Positions 1 through 11,235 of a stretch of 64,000 bases of DNA are shown in pieces. Position 1 is the stretch's first letter. Each line of letters begins with the position of its first letter. The notes beneath the pieces are model-generated. The model saw nothing but the letters and a program-made list of their open reading frames with translations, did not search any database and was not told the origin of the DNA. Location of the stretch: positions 15,810,001 to 15,874,000 of the forward strand of contig NC_079515.1 in the NCBI RefSeq assembly GCF_000801105.2, written 5' to 3'. Position numbers and translations under genes: made by a program. Origin of the DNA: Raphanus sativus. Taxonomy: Eukaryota > Streptophyta > Magnoliopsida > Brassicales > Brassicaceae.

Positions 1-2288
1 ATGCATCAGGCCATATAAAGTGAGCATAGATAATCCCATCTAAGAATGATAAAGGGTCATGATCCAGACATAGACCATCATAAGAAATTATGTATAAACC
101 ACCACGAGCATATGTGCCGTCTAGGATGAAACCTCATAAGAAGATGAGATTGGGATTATATGTTGGATAAGAAAATGTCTTTCTCCCACGAATTCAAAGA
201 GACCATGAGCCAAACATAGGTGATCAGATTGTTGCCAAGGTACACGGATTACATACAAGATGTATCCGACTATCCAACATCAAGGAGAAAGAAATAAGCT
301 GGTAAAGTAAATATAAAAGTGATAAGAGAAATGGAATAGTATTGACCATCCTTGTCTTGGCAAAGATCCTCGGACCAGAGAAGAGTATACTGGACGTCCA
401 ATCCCATACAAAGAAAGGGAATCATAGAATGATAGCCAGACAGACCCGAAATGAATGACTAAGGTCATACCAGCTTAGCACCACGAAATAAAAGTCCTAG
501 TAGAGACATAATCAAGTGCTATAGAGTCTATACAAGATAGACCAATATGTTCCATATATAAGGAACCTCTGATAGAAAGAGAAAGGTGCTCATAATGATA
601 GATCCGAGGTCATACTAAGGAAACTAGACCAGACATTGAGATAAGGCTGCGCAGCTGAACATCTAAGGTACCAAACCATGTAGCTTGGGACGCCAAGCTG
701 CAAGGTAACAAAAGGTCCTGGATAATGAAATCTCTAATCGATTAGAACATGTCTGGAACGCGAATAGAACGCGATGGAACGCGTTAGAACATATCCGGAA
801 CGCAATGAACGCGATGGAACAATATATAAAGTGTCGACACATACACACTCATAAGTGATAAAATGCATAAGAGAAAGCACTTGAGCATAAGAGATATAAG
901 CGAGGATCACGAACCCACGTGAGAGTACTCATAAAGAAAAGAAAGGGACGTGGGGTTAAAGTAAAGAAGAAAGAGATGGGTGTATTGCCATATACATATA
1001 AGAAACGCCATCTAACCAGTGAACATATGAGTCTTGTGAGGAGATGAAACCGTGAGATATAGGACATGACCATGTAGACAAAAGGTCGTCCATACTTAAA
1101 GCATTCAAAGGAATGGCTTGATCACACAAGGATACTCACAAGAACTAAGGAACAAGGAGATGTACTCCTATGTGGTGGATGCTACTACCCAATATCAAAA
1201 TTGATAAAGGTCTGGACACATAAGAAAGTCGTATTAGGCATTATATATATCACTGGATATAAAAGTAATATAGATACCTGAAAGATGAGAAAGAAGTTCT
1301 CATAGAACAGTGTCGTTCCTGAGCTGTTCATGGACTGAAATGAAAGGCAGATGCATATAAGGCATATAATGCATATAAAGGATAAGACTAAGTGATACTT
1401 AGTAAAAGGAGTTCTATAAGAATGATCCAGATCAGTCCATGCATATAGTATATAAAGAAAATCCTTTGTGTATTGAGATTACTGGTCCAACGAATTGAGA
1501 ATGGGAAAATGAGATGGTTATAAGAGAAAATGAAACCATCCGATCCAAGCCGAAGGTCCATATCGACCAAGGCATGTTCTACCTCGTTCCGGCCCCATTT
1601 CGATTTGTCCTCCTTGGTCTTGTTCCGGTCCAAACCGTCCAAATGGGACGAACAACTTGTTGACCCAAAAGAGGCTTAGTTTTGAGAAACATCAAAACTA
1701 TAATATGGTTGTCATTCATAAAAGTTATGGACGGGACACACAATGGACAACTGTATGATCCGAATGGACCATGAATCTCTGAAAGAATTTATGGTCGAGA
1801 TCCATCCATGGTAGATGGATGAGAATAAATGTAATACTCCCATGTATAGAAAGTCCATATGTTCTGGTCAAGAACCATAGAACAAGTCCGACCATATTTA
1901 TGAAATGGACGAAAGATTTTGTTTTATTTATACTAATCAAACAAAGAGAATTTGGTTAGTTTTTACTGATGCAGGATATCTTTCAGACGCCCACCAGGCA
2001 AGTCACGAGGTCGTTTGGTTATGGTCCATGACCAACCAAATCCGTGTGCCAGTCAAGTGTCATCCGTCCATAGAGTGATCAGCAACAAGAAAGTACATCC
2101 TGACCACATCTTAATGGAGTTCCAGAAGACATAAAGACGTTCAGGAAGCTACCAGTTCATTCAAAGAAGAATTCAGCTGATCCCTTCACCGAGACACTAC
2201 CGACCGCAACGTTCGAGGAGCATGTGCACCAGATTGGGATGCACAAGTTCAGAGACCCACACGGAGGTCCAAACCAGGGGGAGTAGTG
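1..2288 (+). pseudogene. Decayed Ty1/copia pol (integrase to RNase H)
   Basis: This is the remnant of a copia polyprotein, entered part-way, so the 5' end lies outside the window. Around 111-180 a frame reads YVPSRMKPHKKMRLGLYVG, which fits the conserved segment after the copia integrase core. The last open stretch, 2171-2288, reads ADPFTETLPTATFEEHV and ends GGPNQGE-stop, the usual C-terminus of copia RNase H. Between them the frame is broken by many stops and shifts, so no functional protein is made. The polypurine tract and 3' LTR follow directly, which confirms the plus orientation. The copia assignment is firm; the sub-lineage is not resolved. Confidence 0.8.
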
Positions 2289-2407
2289 TGTGCTGTACTC
2301 TTTTTCCTTCACTTCGGTTTTGTCCCACTGGGTTTTCCGAGTAAGGTTTTAACGAGGCAGCATTAGCACACTACAAGCTCTATATGGTTCTGGCATCCAA
2401 GGGGGAG

Positions 2408-2574
2408 TGTTATGAATAATTGCTTATGTGGATGTCCAGCCCATTAGTTTATGTACTTGTAGTCTTGGCCCATTCATGGCCTTTATTTATTAGCCCATAA
2501 CCGACATGTAACTCCTATATAAGGAACACTTCTATGATGAAATAAGATAACAGAAATATTACTTTCACAACACA
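2408..2574 (+). mobile_element. 3' LTR of Ty1/copia element
   Basis: The LTR begins TGTTATGAATA straight after the polypurine tract AAGGGGGAG and ends near CACAACA, about 166 bp. It holds a TATA-like CTATATAAGG near 2516. A copy of the same LTR family lies in reverse near the other end of the window (63361-63513). The exact 3' base is uncertain by two positions. Confidence 0.8.
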
Positions 2575-2586
2575 GTTGATTTTCTA

Positions 2587-2845
2587 CTCCCTCCGTCTCA
2601 TTATAAGTGGTGTTTTAGGTTTTTGTTTTTGTTCCATTTTATGTGATGTTCTCACTATTCTAGGTAGAATTTAATATCTTTTGAACTTTTTGACCAATTA
2701 TAAAATGCTAAGTTTTTTTCTTATTGGTTGAATTAATTTCATTTAGTGATATTTTTATGTTACCAAGATAAACTATATAAAAGTTTGTGTTTTCTTAATA
2801 TATGTGCAAAAACCTTAAACACCACTTAAAATGGGATGGAGGGAG
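2587..2845. mobile_element. Stowaway-type MITE
   Basis: Inverted ends start CTCCCTCCGTC and finish GGATGGAGGGAG, flanked on both sides by TA (2585-2586 and 2846-2847). The TIRs extend inward (ATAAGTGGTGTTT against AAACACCACTTAA). Length 259 bp with no coding capacity. Ends and TA target are diagnostic of Stowaway elements moved by Tc1/mariner transposases. Confidence 0.9.
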
Positions 2846-2847
2846 TA

Positions 2848-3358
2848 TTTCTTTTCATCACAATCAATATTAAAGTAAGCATATTCAGTTATTAAACCTA
2901 AAAGGAAAAAAATGTTTAGTTTTGTTTCTATTCAAGAACTTGCGAATGCGAATGCGAAGACAAAGATAGGAATGATGATGTGCATAGTTTTAGATGTTTA
3001 TAAGAGTAAAAAAAGGGTGGAAACTTTTTATATACTTTCAAACAACCGAAAACAACAGAAACGGAGAAAAACAAACAAAGTAACAAAAAGACGTAGAATG
3101 GTCAAGAGAACTTAAAAAAATTAGTTAACGACTACTTTTTATTTTCTGGACACCTAAAAAGAACAAAAATTTTATTGGTAGTAATTGAAGAAAAGATAGG
3201 ACCTAATGACAAAGTATACGCAAGTGTAACCTGTCTTTTTGCAAGTAGCTTGGCTTTGTGGTTGGCTCACGGTTGATCGTTGTAATAATCGGGCCACAGC
3301 GAATTTCAGACTAGGTTTTAAGACATGTGAACCAAATTGTTTAAACTTTAATATAACA
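2848..3358. other. AT-rich intergenic stretch
   Basis: There is one 67-codon reading frame at 2912-3115, lysine- and arginine-rich, with no recognisable motif. I do not regard it as a gene. No other feature was seen. Confidence 0.5.
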
Positions 3359-4667
3359 CTAGATCATTACCCGTTCGACCGAGCGGAATACATTTTTTTT
3401 TATTTTTGTTTTTACTAAATGTTATACATGATCGCTAATGTGTATTAATATAAAATTTTGATAAATAACAATGTGTACTAATGTGTTTAAATAAGCAATG
3501 TGTTTAATTACTAAATTTGATTTTTAAATTTTATGATAACGTAAATTTGATTTTTTCTGTATTATTTAAAATATATAATGCTATATATTTTGTATTTTCA
3601 ACATTTATCATACAAAACTTACATTGGGGTATTATTTACGGTGAAACCTCTTTAAATTAATAATCTATAAATTAATATCTCTTTAAATTAATATATTTCA
3701 TTGTTCCAAATTGAGTTTTTGGTTCAATTAGTATCTCGATAAATTAATAATCTCTATAAATTAATAAAAAAATTATAGTTTTGATGTAGTCACAACATTA
3801 TTAATTTATAGAGGTTTCACTGTATATGAAAATATGTGTAACATAATATATTTATATATTATATAAACATATGCACACCCGCACGGGTTTTATTTTTAAA
3901 ATATATTCTATATGTTTAGTTGTATAATTCAATTTTGTTTTTAAAGAACAATATAAAAACTGTCTTTCGTATGTAAAAATAACATTTTGCAAGCGCGAGT
4001 TGTGTCTTTTTATTGTAACACAAATTTTTATATAAAACTTATGTTTTTTTTGTACATTACGAAATTTAAATTTTAAAATAATTATTATGTAATTTCAAAG
4101 TGAGTTTTATCTCTGAGATCTAATATATTTTGTGTGTAATGGTTCAAAGCATTTTTGATATATATTATATTTCAGTTTGGTTTGTTTCTAGTATTATTGT
4201 ATAAGTATAATACTATACAATATTACTATACTCTATACAATATATGAAGCTATGTGTTATTTGTTTTATAAAGTAAATTATGCCCAACGTAGTTATAAGA
4301 ATAGTCATATCTTTATGTATGTGTCTATGACTTATCTACCTAATGTTATTCGTACTAATAAAATTAATATGGCCAATGAAAGTATACTGATCAATTTAAA
4401 ATGAATTGTATAGGGTAATTATAGAACGATTAATATTTTTAGTATTCTTAGTATATAATCTTATTTAAATCGACATGTAATAAATGTAAAAATCATATAT
4501 GGAATATGGACAAAAAGAAGAACTGTATTTAAGGAAATACATAATGGAAAGTTAGACTATGGTACGTATTATATATAAAGAATGAGACATTTAATTTAAA
4601 TATATGGGATCCACCTTTAAAAATCCACCTAGAAGAAATTGTAATGTTCATGTTTTAATAAGATAGA
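3359..4667 (-). mobile_element. Helitron, minus strand
   Basis: Read on the minus strand the element starts TCTATCTTATTAAAACA at 4667 and ends CTAG at 3359. The bases outside are A (3358) and T (4668), the normal Helitron A/T insertion site. A GC-rich hairpin (CCGCTCG, loop, CGAACGG) sits a few bases inside the CTAG end at about 3371-3387. No Rep/helicase or RPA reading frame remains, so this is a non-autonomous copy. It contains a nested MITE. Confidence 0.75.
3639..3822. mobile_element. MITE with TA target duplication, nested in Helitron
   Basis: Terminal inverted repeats of about 23 bp begin CRGTGAAACCTCT, with TA on both sides (3637-3638 and 3823-3824). The interior is AT-rich and itself partly palindromic (repeated TAAATTAATA). 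TA duplication suggests Tc1/mariner-type mobilisation. Non-coding, 184 bp. Confidence 0.75.
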
Positions 4668-5100
4668 TATTCACAGGAGTTAATGCAATCCAGATGACGA
4701 TGCAGTCCCTTAATTGTTCTTGAGGATCGGATTGATAAGGTGGTGATGATCCTGCAGGCTACTAGCACAAACAGAACCGATTTGATGAAGGATAATGTTA
4801 CTAACACAGTAACACTGATCTGGTTGTGGTTGGGTGATCGTTGGTTGATGACAGTGTGAGATCTATGGATTGATCAAACACTTGTTGAGATTTTAGTTTG
4901 TGAAGGCAACTTCACTAGTATACAAGAAATGTGCTTATGGAGATCATTTCATAAGCAATCAATGTTCAAACAACTGAAATAAAGGAATTCTGAAGTTTTT
5001 TTGACAAAAAGATGTTTGTTTTGTTTTGAAACAAACGATGTTTAAGTAGACAAAAACAAAACGAAAAATCCAAAAAGAAGGTGAAAAGTACTAAATTACA
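4668..5100. other. Unassigned stretch beside gypsy remnant
   Basis: No gene is recognised. By position it may hold the 3' untranslated part or LTR of the adjacent minus-strand gypsy element, but no clear TG...CA ends were found. Confidence 0.3.
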
Positions 5101-6310
5101 GAAATAAGAAAATATTTAGAAATATTAATTAAGACTAAAAATGAAAAATTGAAGAACTGAGTTGGTTCTTTGACTTGATCTTCATCTCGATTTGAGTCTA
5201 GCTTAAGATAAACCAAACAAGCAATTGCATTCTTTAATTTCTTGGTCTGAGATCTCGTAATAGGCTCATTAGAGAAAGAGAATGGATCATTTTAGGCTGA
5301 GGAAATCATGTGTGGTTCCTCTTCAATTTGGGTCCGAGTTTAAGTATCACCAAGTCCATTTAGCTCCAAGTCAGCTTCATAGTCACTTGTTTGTTGCATC
5401 CACTCATGTTTATCCACAGGTGCAACATCCACAGGGTTGCATCCACTCACTAAGTCTTTCCTCTTTCAAGTTAGCTTCTGGCTCGACCCTGGTTGCATCA
5501 TCCCCTCCTCTTTTGAAAGGATTTGACCTCAAATCCAAGTCATCTGCATGGGAAGGAATCAATTCAGCAACGTTGAAAGAAGAGCTAACTGAATACTTAC
5601 CTTGAAGATCAATCTAGTATGAATTGTTGTTAATGTGTTCAAGCACTTTGAAAGGCGCATCATTTTTAGGCAAGAGTTTAGACTTCCTTTCAGTTGGAAA
5701 TCTTTCTTTCCTCAAGTGAATGTTGACCAAGTCTCTTTGGTTCCAATATCAACTCACGCCTCTTCCTGTTTGCAAATTTCTCATACTCTTTTGTCTTTTC
5801 TTCAATGTTCTTCTTGACCTATTCATGAAAAGAAACCACAAACTCGGCTTTGCTTTGCCAGAAAGATTAGCTTGTTCATTTAGAGGTAAAGGAAACAAGT
5901 CCACATGAGTCCAAGGGTTAAAGCCATAAACAATCTGAAATGGGGAGTACTTAGTAAACTCGACATGTGGCAGGAAATCTTTCCAAGTTTGAATGTTCTT
6001 TTTATTGACAGCACGTAAGAGAGAGGACAAATATCTATTAATTAACTACTTCAGTTTGCCCATCAATTTAAAGGTGAAAAAATGTAGAAAACTTCAGCTT
6101 TGTTCCTATTTAGACCACAAAGTTCTGCAAAAATGACTTCGAAATTTGGTATCTCGGTCAGAAACAATTAATCTAGGCATGCCATGCAAACATACTACCT
6201 CTTTAAAGAAAGGATCAGCCCCCATAATAACATCATCAGTTTTGTGACATGAATGAAGTGAACCATCTTAGAGAATATGTCAACAACAAAAAGATGGAAT
6301 CTCTACTTTT
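5100..6310 (-). pseudogene. Ty3/gypsy pol fragment: integrase core and C-terminus
   Basis: Minus-strand frames give the integrase core in order: [13 protein letters not shown] near 6290, LHGMPR...VSDRDTKF near 6180-6130, TEVV near 6040, then [19 protein letters not shown] and [14 protein letters not shown] at 6010-5900. The C-terminal part follows ([17 protein letters not shown] near 5690-5650; SFNVAELIP near 5570) and a tail PITRSQTKKLKNAI near 5250-5200. These match chromovirus-like Ty3/gypsy polyproteins. Stops and frameshifts break it into short frames such as 5749-6030. The retrotransposon LTR starting at 6316 cuts off the upstream part, so the SID element inserted into or recombined with this one. 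Confidence 0.8.
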
Positions 6311-6690
6311 TTGAGTGATACGTGCGCAAATTACCCTGGAGCAACTTTACTCTCATCAAAAGAGGTCAAGTTGTAGTACTTAGGGATATAATCCACATGA
6401 AGCTAGGGAACTCACTAGATCTTATTGTAACTAAGTTAGATTGAAGAATTCAAAGCAGTAAATTGCAAGTAACTTAAAACTGGTGAGCAAGACAATTACT
6501 TAATTGATTGATTGGGGGTTTAACAGATATGCATGATGAAGGCACTAGACTTAGGATTTCTATTCAGGTTATCAGGATTATAATAGTATGAATGCCTATG
6601 TGAGATGCTTGCATGATATTAAAGAACCCAACGGTAACAATAACCGTACCACTATCATTTTCTGGATTATTTATTACTAGATCCAATGAT

Positions 6691-6742
6691 TCAATCGACA
6701 TAGCCTTTCGTCAATCGATATCTCTATAGGAAAATCGATCGA
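6691..6742. repeat. 24-bp spaced TCGATCGA array, LTR A distal
   Basis: Cores are at 6691 (TCAATCGA), 6711 (TCAATCGA) and 6735 (TCGATCGA); the last two are 24 bp apart. It is the positional counterpart of the array at 41422-41500 in LTR C, with different spacer sequence. Confidence 0.7.
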
Positions 6743-7276
6743 TGAGCCTCTAGTAAGCTTTAAGCGCGGGTTGATAACAGTTTACCAGAGATTTGCTAGA
6801 CCTGGCTGTCGCTTGCACCTAGCAAATTCTAGCTCAGAGAAGATAGATTCAATGATAATATCCATTGTCATCATGTATAGGTTAACTACTTTTATACAAG
6901 CATTAAGAACAATCTTCTAAGATGAATATCACATGCTCAAGTATTCATATTTGGGGCTAATCTCTCAAAACCTATTTGAATCATAAATCTAACAAGGGTG
7001 TTTACTCTGACATAGCCAAGTAAAGCATCATAACAATTAAATAAAACTGCATAAATAAAATAGATATAAATAAAGGTGTTCAAGAAAGCTCTCAATAGTA
7101 ATTATCTCTCTCTCAAAACAACTCTCTAAGAAAAACCGTCTCTGCCTCCAAAACACGTTGGCAAGACATAAATACTAAATAATTAGGTTAAAACTCATCA
7201 GGGGTATCTTGGTAAATAGATGAAATCTTGGGCTTCAAGTCGGTTGTGACCAAACTGGGCTTCTGCGTTTTTCCCA

Positions 7277-7332
7277 TCGATCGATATCACTGAGTGTGTA
7301 TCGATCGATATGTTTCTCTCCGTGTCGACCTC
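7277..7332. repeat. 24-bp spaced TCGATCGA array, LTR A proximal
   Basis: Perfect cores at 7277 and 7301 and a half core TCGACCTC at 7325, each 24 bp apart. The counterpart in LTR C is 42068-42167. Confidence 0.8.
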
Positions 7333-8683
7333 GGGTGGTCGATATGGTCATCTCGGGTGAAATCTCTAAAGTGCTCCAAAATGATCCAACACCATATTTC
7401 CTCCAATTGCTCCTAAACCTGTAAATATGCTATCTAGACTCTAAAATGGATTAAATCTATAATAAAACTCTTATATATCATGGCTAAAATCAGGTCAAAT
7501 TCATGGTATATCAACTCCCCCAGACTTACCCTTTTGCTTGTCCTCAAGCAAAATAACTGGTAGTCTCTCTAGAAAAGGTTTGAAAATGGCAGGGACTCAA
7601 AAAGTTTAAAAATCTCAGTCATATCTTCCTAGTAGTGCAAGCCAAGTCATAAACATCCTAACTACAAAAGTACATTATACCATATCCTAGTATAACAACC
7701 AAGTTCTCCTAGTCAACAACTCAATCAATCTTGTCTGACAATCTCCTCTTCTAACCTCATTTCTTGCATAAAATAAATGTGTAGGCTTTACCTTCGGAGT
7801 ATCAATCACATGATGCAAGGATGCTCAAACAAGTATCTGGACCTTCAAGTAAAAAGAAGTTCCTTTCCTCCCTCTCTACTAATTTCTCTCTCAGTCAAAG
7901 TCTACTTTATTGCAGATTCATTGACCAAGATTGGACATGCTTCCATGAATCAAGCTTTAATGGTTTTAGCCACCAAATCATGTTCACTTCTTTTTGACCT
8001 ATATCCTAGGATTTTTATGAAGCAAGCCTTAATGGTTGTAGCCACTAAGTCCTGTTCAAATCCTTTACATATAAAATTCTTATGAATCCAAGCCTTAATG
8101 GTTGCAGCCACCAAGTCATGTTCGAATTTTTTTTCTAAATATTAGCTATAATATCTCTATTTTTTTTTCTTTTTTCGTTTTTTTAAATATACATATATAA
8201 AACTATCTAATCTAAAAATTTCGAAATAGAGAGAGAGAGATATATCTACACAAGGCTTTACCTTCCAGACTTGTTTGAAGAATCCAATCCCATGTATGCC
8301 AAGTCACAGGACAAGCAAGTAATGTCAATATTAGGTTGGAGACCAGCTTTAGTTCCTTCAAACACTCTTAGTAAGTGCAAACATAGTTAGCAGGTTGATC
8401 CACTTTAGTATCTCTAGTACTTCTGTAATCAGTAAATCTAAGACTTGTCTAGAAAGTGGTTAAATGACAAGTAATAAATCTAGATAAGATCATTGCCCCT
8501 TCTTGACTCAATAAAAACTTTTTGAAAATATTTTTAAATAAGACTCATAATAGTAGATAATCATTAGTAATCCCCAGACTTAAATTACACTGTCCCCAGT
8601 ATAAAACAGCCGAAGTTTATAAAAACCATATAATAAAAATGTTAAATTAACAAGTTAGAACATTATACCTGACCGATACAATA

Positions 8684-8763
8684 TCGATCGATGTAGTTGA
8701 ATGAGTGTCAATCGTGGCGGATGTAGTGTCGTCGATCAATGTCGACTTGGTCGCGTCGGTCGA
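8684..8763. repeat. 24-bp spaced TCGATCGA array, four units
   Basis: Cores at 8684 (TCGATCGA), 8708 (TCAATCGT), 8732 (TCGATCAA) and 8756 (TCGGTCGA), exactly 24 bp apart. The same four-unit array is in copy B (33399-33478) and, with small indels, in copy C (44945-45027). On the minus strand the cores stay in one frame reading SID, TID, LID, STD. Confidence 0.85.
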
Positions 8764-9198
8764 TAGAGATAGCAAACGTCTACTCGGATCTTTTTATAAG
8801 ACCTACATAAATATAAGGACGAAAATAAATACTAGTAATGAATGATAATAATAAGTATTACCTAATAGTGAGTTGCCTTCCACTCAGCGCTTTGTTATAG
8901 TCATTTAGCTTGACTTTGGAGGTAGAATGGCTTAGTGGTGGTGAAATCAGTTGTTTGCTGGATAGCAAACATCTCCTTCATTTGTGGACTGAGTTGCAGT
9001 GAAGCTTCTTGTGGCATCATCTTATCTGGTCCATCTCTTTTGCAAATCTACTATCTCATATGTTAGCAATTGTAGCCTCCTCTCAAAGTTCTCAATGTTG
9101 AACTGATGCTTTCCAAACTTATCATAGGCATACGCTGATAGATCTGTCAGTTCCTCATGTATTAGAAATATCACACTCATGCCATCCGTGATGGGTTC

Positions 9199-9627
9199 CT
9201 ATCGGACTGATGGTGTATCAGTATCAATCGATTCCGAAATGTCCATGTCGATCAATGTCGTACTGCCCTCGTCGATCGATGCATGTGCTGGCATGTCGGT
9301 CGATTTGTACGGTGAAGGGCGAGTTGCAAGTTGTCTCTGAATAGCTTTGATCTCCTTGTCTATCCTCTCTGTCCATGAGTGTAGAGCATTGATGCTGCTG
9401 TCAAAGGGGAAGGAGATATCATCAAGCTTCTTGTAGTAATCATCTTCTGAATACTGTAAGGCTTCATAGATCTCAACTATCATCTTGTCAACTTCTTTCT
9501 TGGTGTAGGTAGCTTTTACTTGTTGAGTGGCTGGATCCTGTGTTGTATCTGTCCAGCTTCTCTTCTTTCTCTGATATGTATCATAAGCTCTAATTTCATA
9601 CTTTGGCTTGTAATGGAATTCTGTATT
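9199..9627 (-). pseudogene. SID-repeat ORF fragment of copy A
   Basis: An open frame runs on the minus strand from the Tat insertion point to a stop at 9199. Its nominal Met and first dozen residues come from the Tat LTR and are an artefact of the insertion. The true part is charged and probably helical (KKEVDKMIVEIYEAL; RIDKEIKAIQRQLA) and ends in repeats ASIDEGST, LIDMDISE, SIDTDTPS with an eight-residue period. It resembles the ORF at 45232-45726 in copy C in layout. The function of such Ser-Ile-Asp repeat proteins is unknown to me. Confidence 0.6.
9224..9303. repeat. 24-bp spaced TCGATCGA array inside ORF
   Basis: Cores at 9224 (TCAATCGA), 9248 (TCGATCAA), 9272 (TCGATCGA) and 9296 (TCGGTCGA), exactly 24 bp apart and in frame with Ser-Ile-Asp on the minus strand. 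Confidence 0.85.
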
Positions 9628-10760
9628 TGTTGGGGTCGAAATCGGACACGGCAAAGTTGGCATCCAAATATCCGTAAAAAAATTATTAACTTAAGAATTT
9701 CTACGTTTTCAAGAAAGGAAAACTTATACGAAAAACTTATACAAAAAAACTTGCGGGAAAATCTTATCGATATGATATTATCGAAGGTCCAAACATCCGC
9801 AAACAAACATCTTAAAAGCATTGTAGCATCGCGATGGTTTCGGACGCTTGGACGATGGTTTTCAGTCCACGGCACAAACTTGGTCGCAATGGCGTCCGAG
9901 TCACGAACAAGAGCTCGGTTGCTATAGCGATCGAGCATACGTGCATCAACCATTTTCCGAAACGTCCAAAGTCTTCTGAAATGACGTAAAACTATGCACT
10001 CTCGACTATCCTTATAACAAACCTCCGCAAGCCACGGCTATACATTTCTTGAATTCTCGATCAAATGGGAGCATCAGCTTAGTTTACGATGAAACCGCGG
10101 AAAATTAACTTTATCAGAGAAATCGTAAAGAACGTCTCAAACCAAAAGACGGCTCAAATGGTCCTAAACTTGATTCGAGGCTCACTTACGATTTCTTAAA
10201 ATCCCATAAACCTTGCAACAGATTATGCTTGGAGGATAAACATCAGTTTCTGCAGATAAATGGATAGTTTCCACAGATAATCATGAAGATCGGAAAAATG
10301 GAATATCTCCATTTTTCGGACTATGACGGCTTAATGGCAAAAGAGGAAGGCGTAAACCGACTTAGGAGGGAGTATATAAGGAGCTCAAGGCGAGAGGCAT
10401 ATGGAGAGACTTTTTCAGAGCAGACTTAGCACTTGAAGCGATTTTAGGATTTTTTTCTGTTTTTTGTTATTTCGAGCTGCGACTCAATTAGGGTTTAGCC
10501 GCCTTCGGGTATTAGACGAGGAATCTCGCCGACAGCTCTCCTAGCCAAAGCGTTCTTACCTTGTTGTAACGCTCATACGCAGATTCGGAATAAATTCTTC
10601 TTTCGCACTTTTTTACGATTTCTTATTATTCTAGTTTTATTTTCGTGTTCTGATTGTTTGGCGTGTGGTTTCTCAGATATCCGGGACCTCTGGAAAATTA
10701 GGATTTTCCTAGTTTTCTAATTTATACGATTTATTGACGGTGCGAATTTCGGTTCCCACA
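9628..10760 (+). mobile_element. 5' LTR of Tat-type Ty3/gypsy element
   Basis: An 1133-bp LTR from TGTTGGGGTCG to GGTTCCCACA. A TATA box (TATATAAG, 10373-10380) sits about 390 bp before the LTR end. Just after it, near 10763, TTGGCGCTAGAAGG forms the primer-binding site region. It interrupts SID copy A. The matching 3' LTR is absent because the element is truncated near 13290. Confidence 0.85.
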
Positions 10761-10762
10761 GT

Positions 10763-10780
10763 TTGGCGCTAGAAGGAGGG
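10763..10780 (+). promoter_or_regulatory. Primer-binding site region of Tat-type element
   Basis: The motif TTGGCGCTAGAAGGAGG starts two bases after the LTR end. This is where a tRNA primes minus-strand DNA synthesis. The TGGCGC core is common in Tat/Athila elements; the exact tRNA is not determined here. Confidence 0.6.
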
Positions 10781-10827
10781 GGGTTACGGATCAATCTTAC
10801 TCACAACCAGCACACGCTCGACCAGAC

Positions 10828-11235
10828 ATGATTATTGACGATACAACAAACTTGCAAACTCCTCTCAACGGAGCAAACAAGGACGCTTTGAACACTCCAA
10901 CAGCGGATGTAACCGCGGCCAACGCACCTACTAACGCCGCGACGCTCGACGAGTTCAAAAAGATGCTTTCCGCCTACGAGAAGAGGTCGAAAGAGCAGGA
11001 TAAACTCGTGGGAACCTTAACCAAACAGGTTCAAACCCTAACGGCAAGGACCTGCGCAGTCCTCCCTCGCGGAGTTATGAAGCTCCGTGGAAAAGACTTG
11101 AGTTCGCAACCCCACGCGATAGGCCTGGAACTTCGCAGGAACGTCTTTACGGACAAAACCCTAGCGAAACATCTCTTGTCGAGAAGAGCAACTCAAAAAA
11201 TCCTCCGCGTCCGAAAAGGACACCGAGGTGGATGA
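10828..11235 (+). pseudogene. Tat-type gag, N-terminal part
   Basis: A 135-codon frame starting ATG 68 bp after the LTR. Residues about 48-72 look like a helical, charged stretch ([20 protein letters not shown]) typical of the poorly conserved gag N-terminus. It ends in a stop just inside the next frame (11228), an 8-bp overlap, which suggests a single frameshift has split one gag frame in two. Start chosen as the first ATG after the primer-binding site. Confidence 0.7.

Larger units (their letters stand above)
6316..7513 (-). mobile_element. 3' LTR of SID element copy A (Athila-like gypsy)
   Basis: The ends are TGATAC and TATATCA. On the minus strand the polypurine tract CTGGGGGAGT lies immediately before the LTR, so this is the 3' LTR of a minus-strand element. 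The same LTR occurs at 32425 (partial) and 41024-42376. Conserved landmarks are the segment near 6355 (GAGGTCAAGTTGTAG) and the stretch near 7195 (CATCAGGGGTATCTTG). It carries two runs of the 24-bp spaced TCGATCGA motif. Confidence 0.75.
7514..9627 (-). mobile_element. SID element copy A, interior
   Basis: The interior lies between the 3' LTR and the Tat element that interrupts it at 9628. On the minus strand it holds an ORF remnant with Ser-Ile-Asp repeats (9199-9627), then a long spacer shared with copies B and C, for instance AAGGCTTTACCTTCC near 8255, 32966 and 44510. No reverse transcriptase or integrase was seen here. A degenerate three-fold repeat containing AAGCCTTAATGGTTG lies at 7951, 8033 and 8089. 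Confidence 0.7.

Noticed and set aside
2912..3115. 67-codon Lys/Arg-rich frame
   Set aside because: Purine-rich sequence readily gives such a frame; no motif or neighbouring signals.
8684..8763. CRISPR array (conserved core, variable spacers of constant length)
   Set aside because: The core is only 8 bp, spacers 16 bp, units few, and the host is a plant; the arrays lie in retrotransposons and keep a Ser-Ile-Asp frame.
9516..9953. Minus-strand frame of 145 codons and plus-strand frame of 135 codons (9520-9927)
   Set aside because: Both span the junction of the Tat LTR with the SID element, so they cannot be ancestral proteins.
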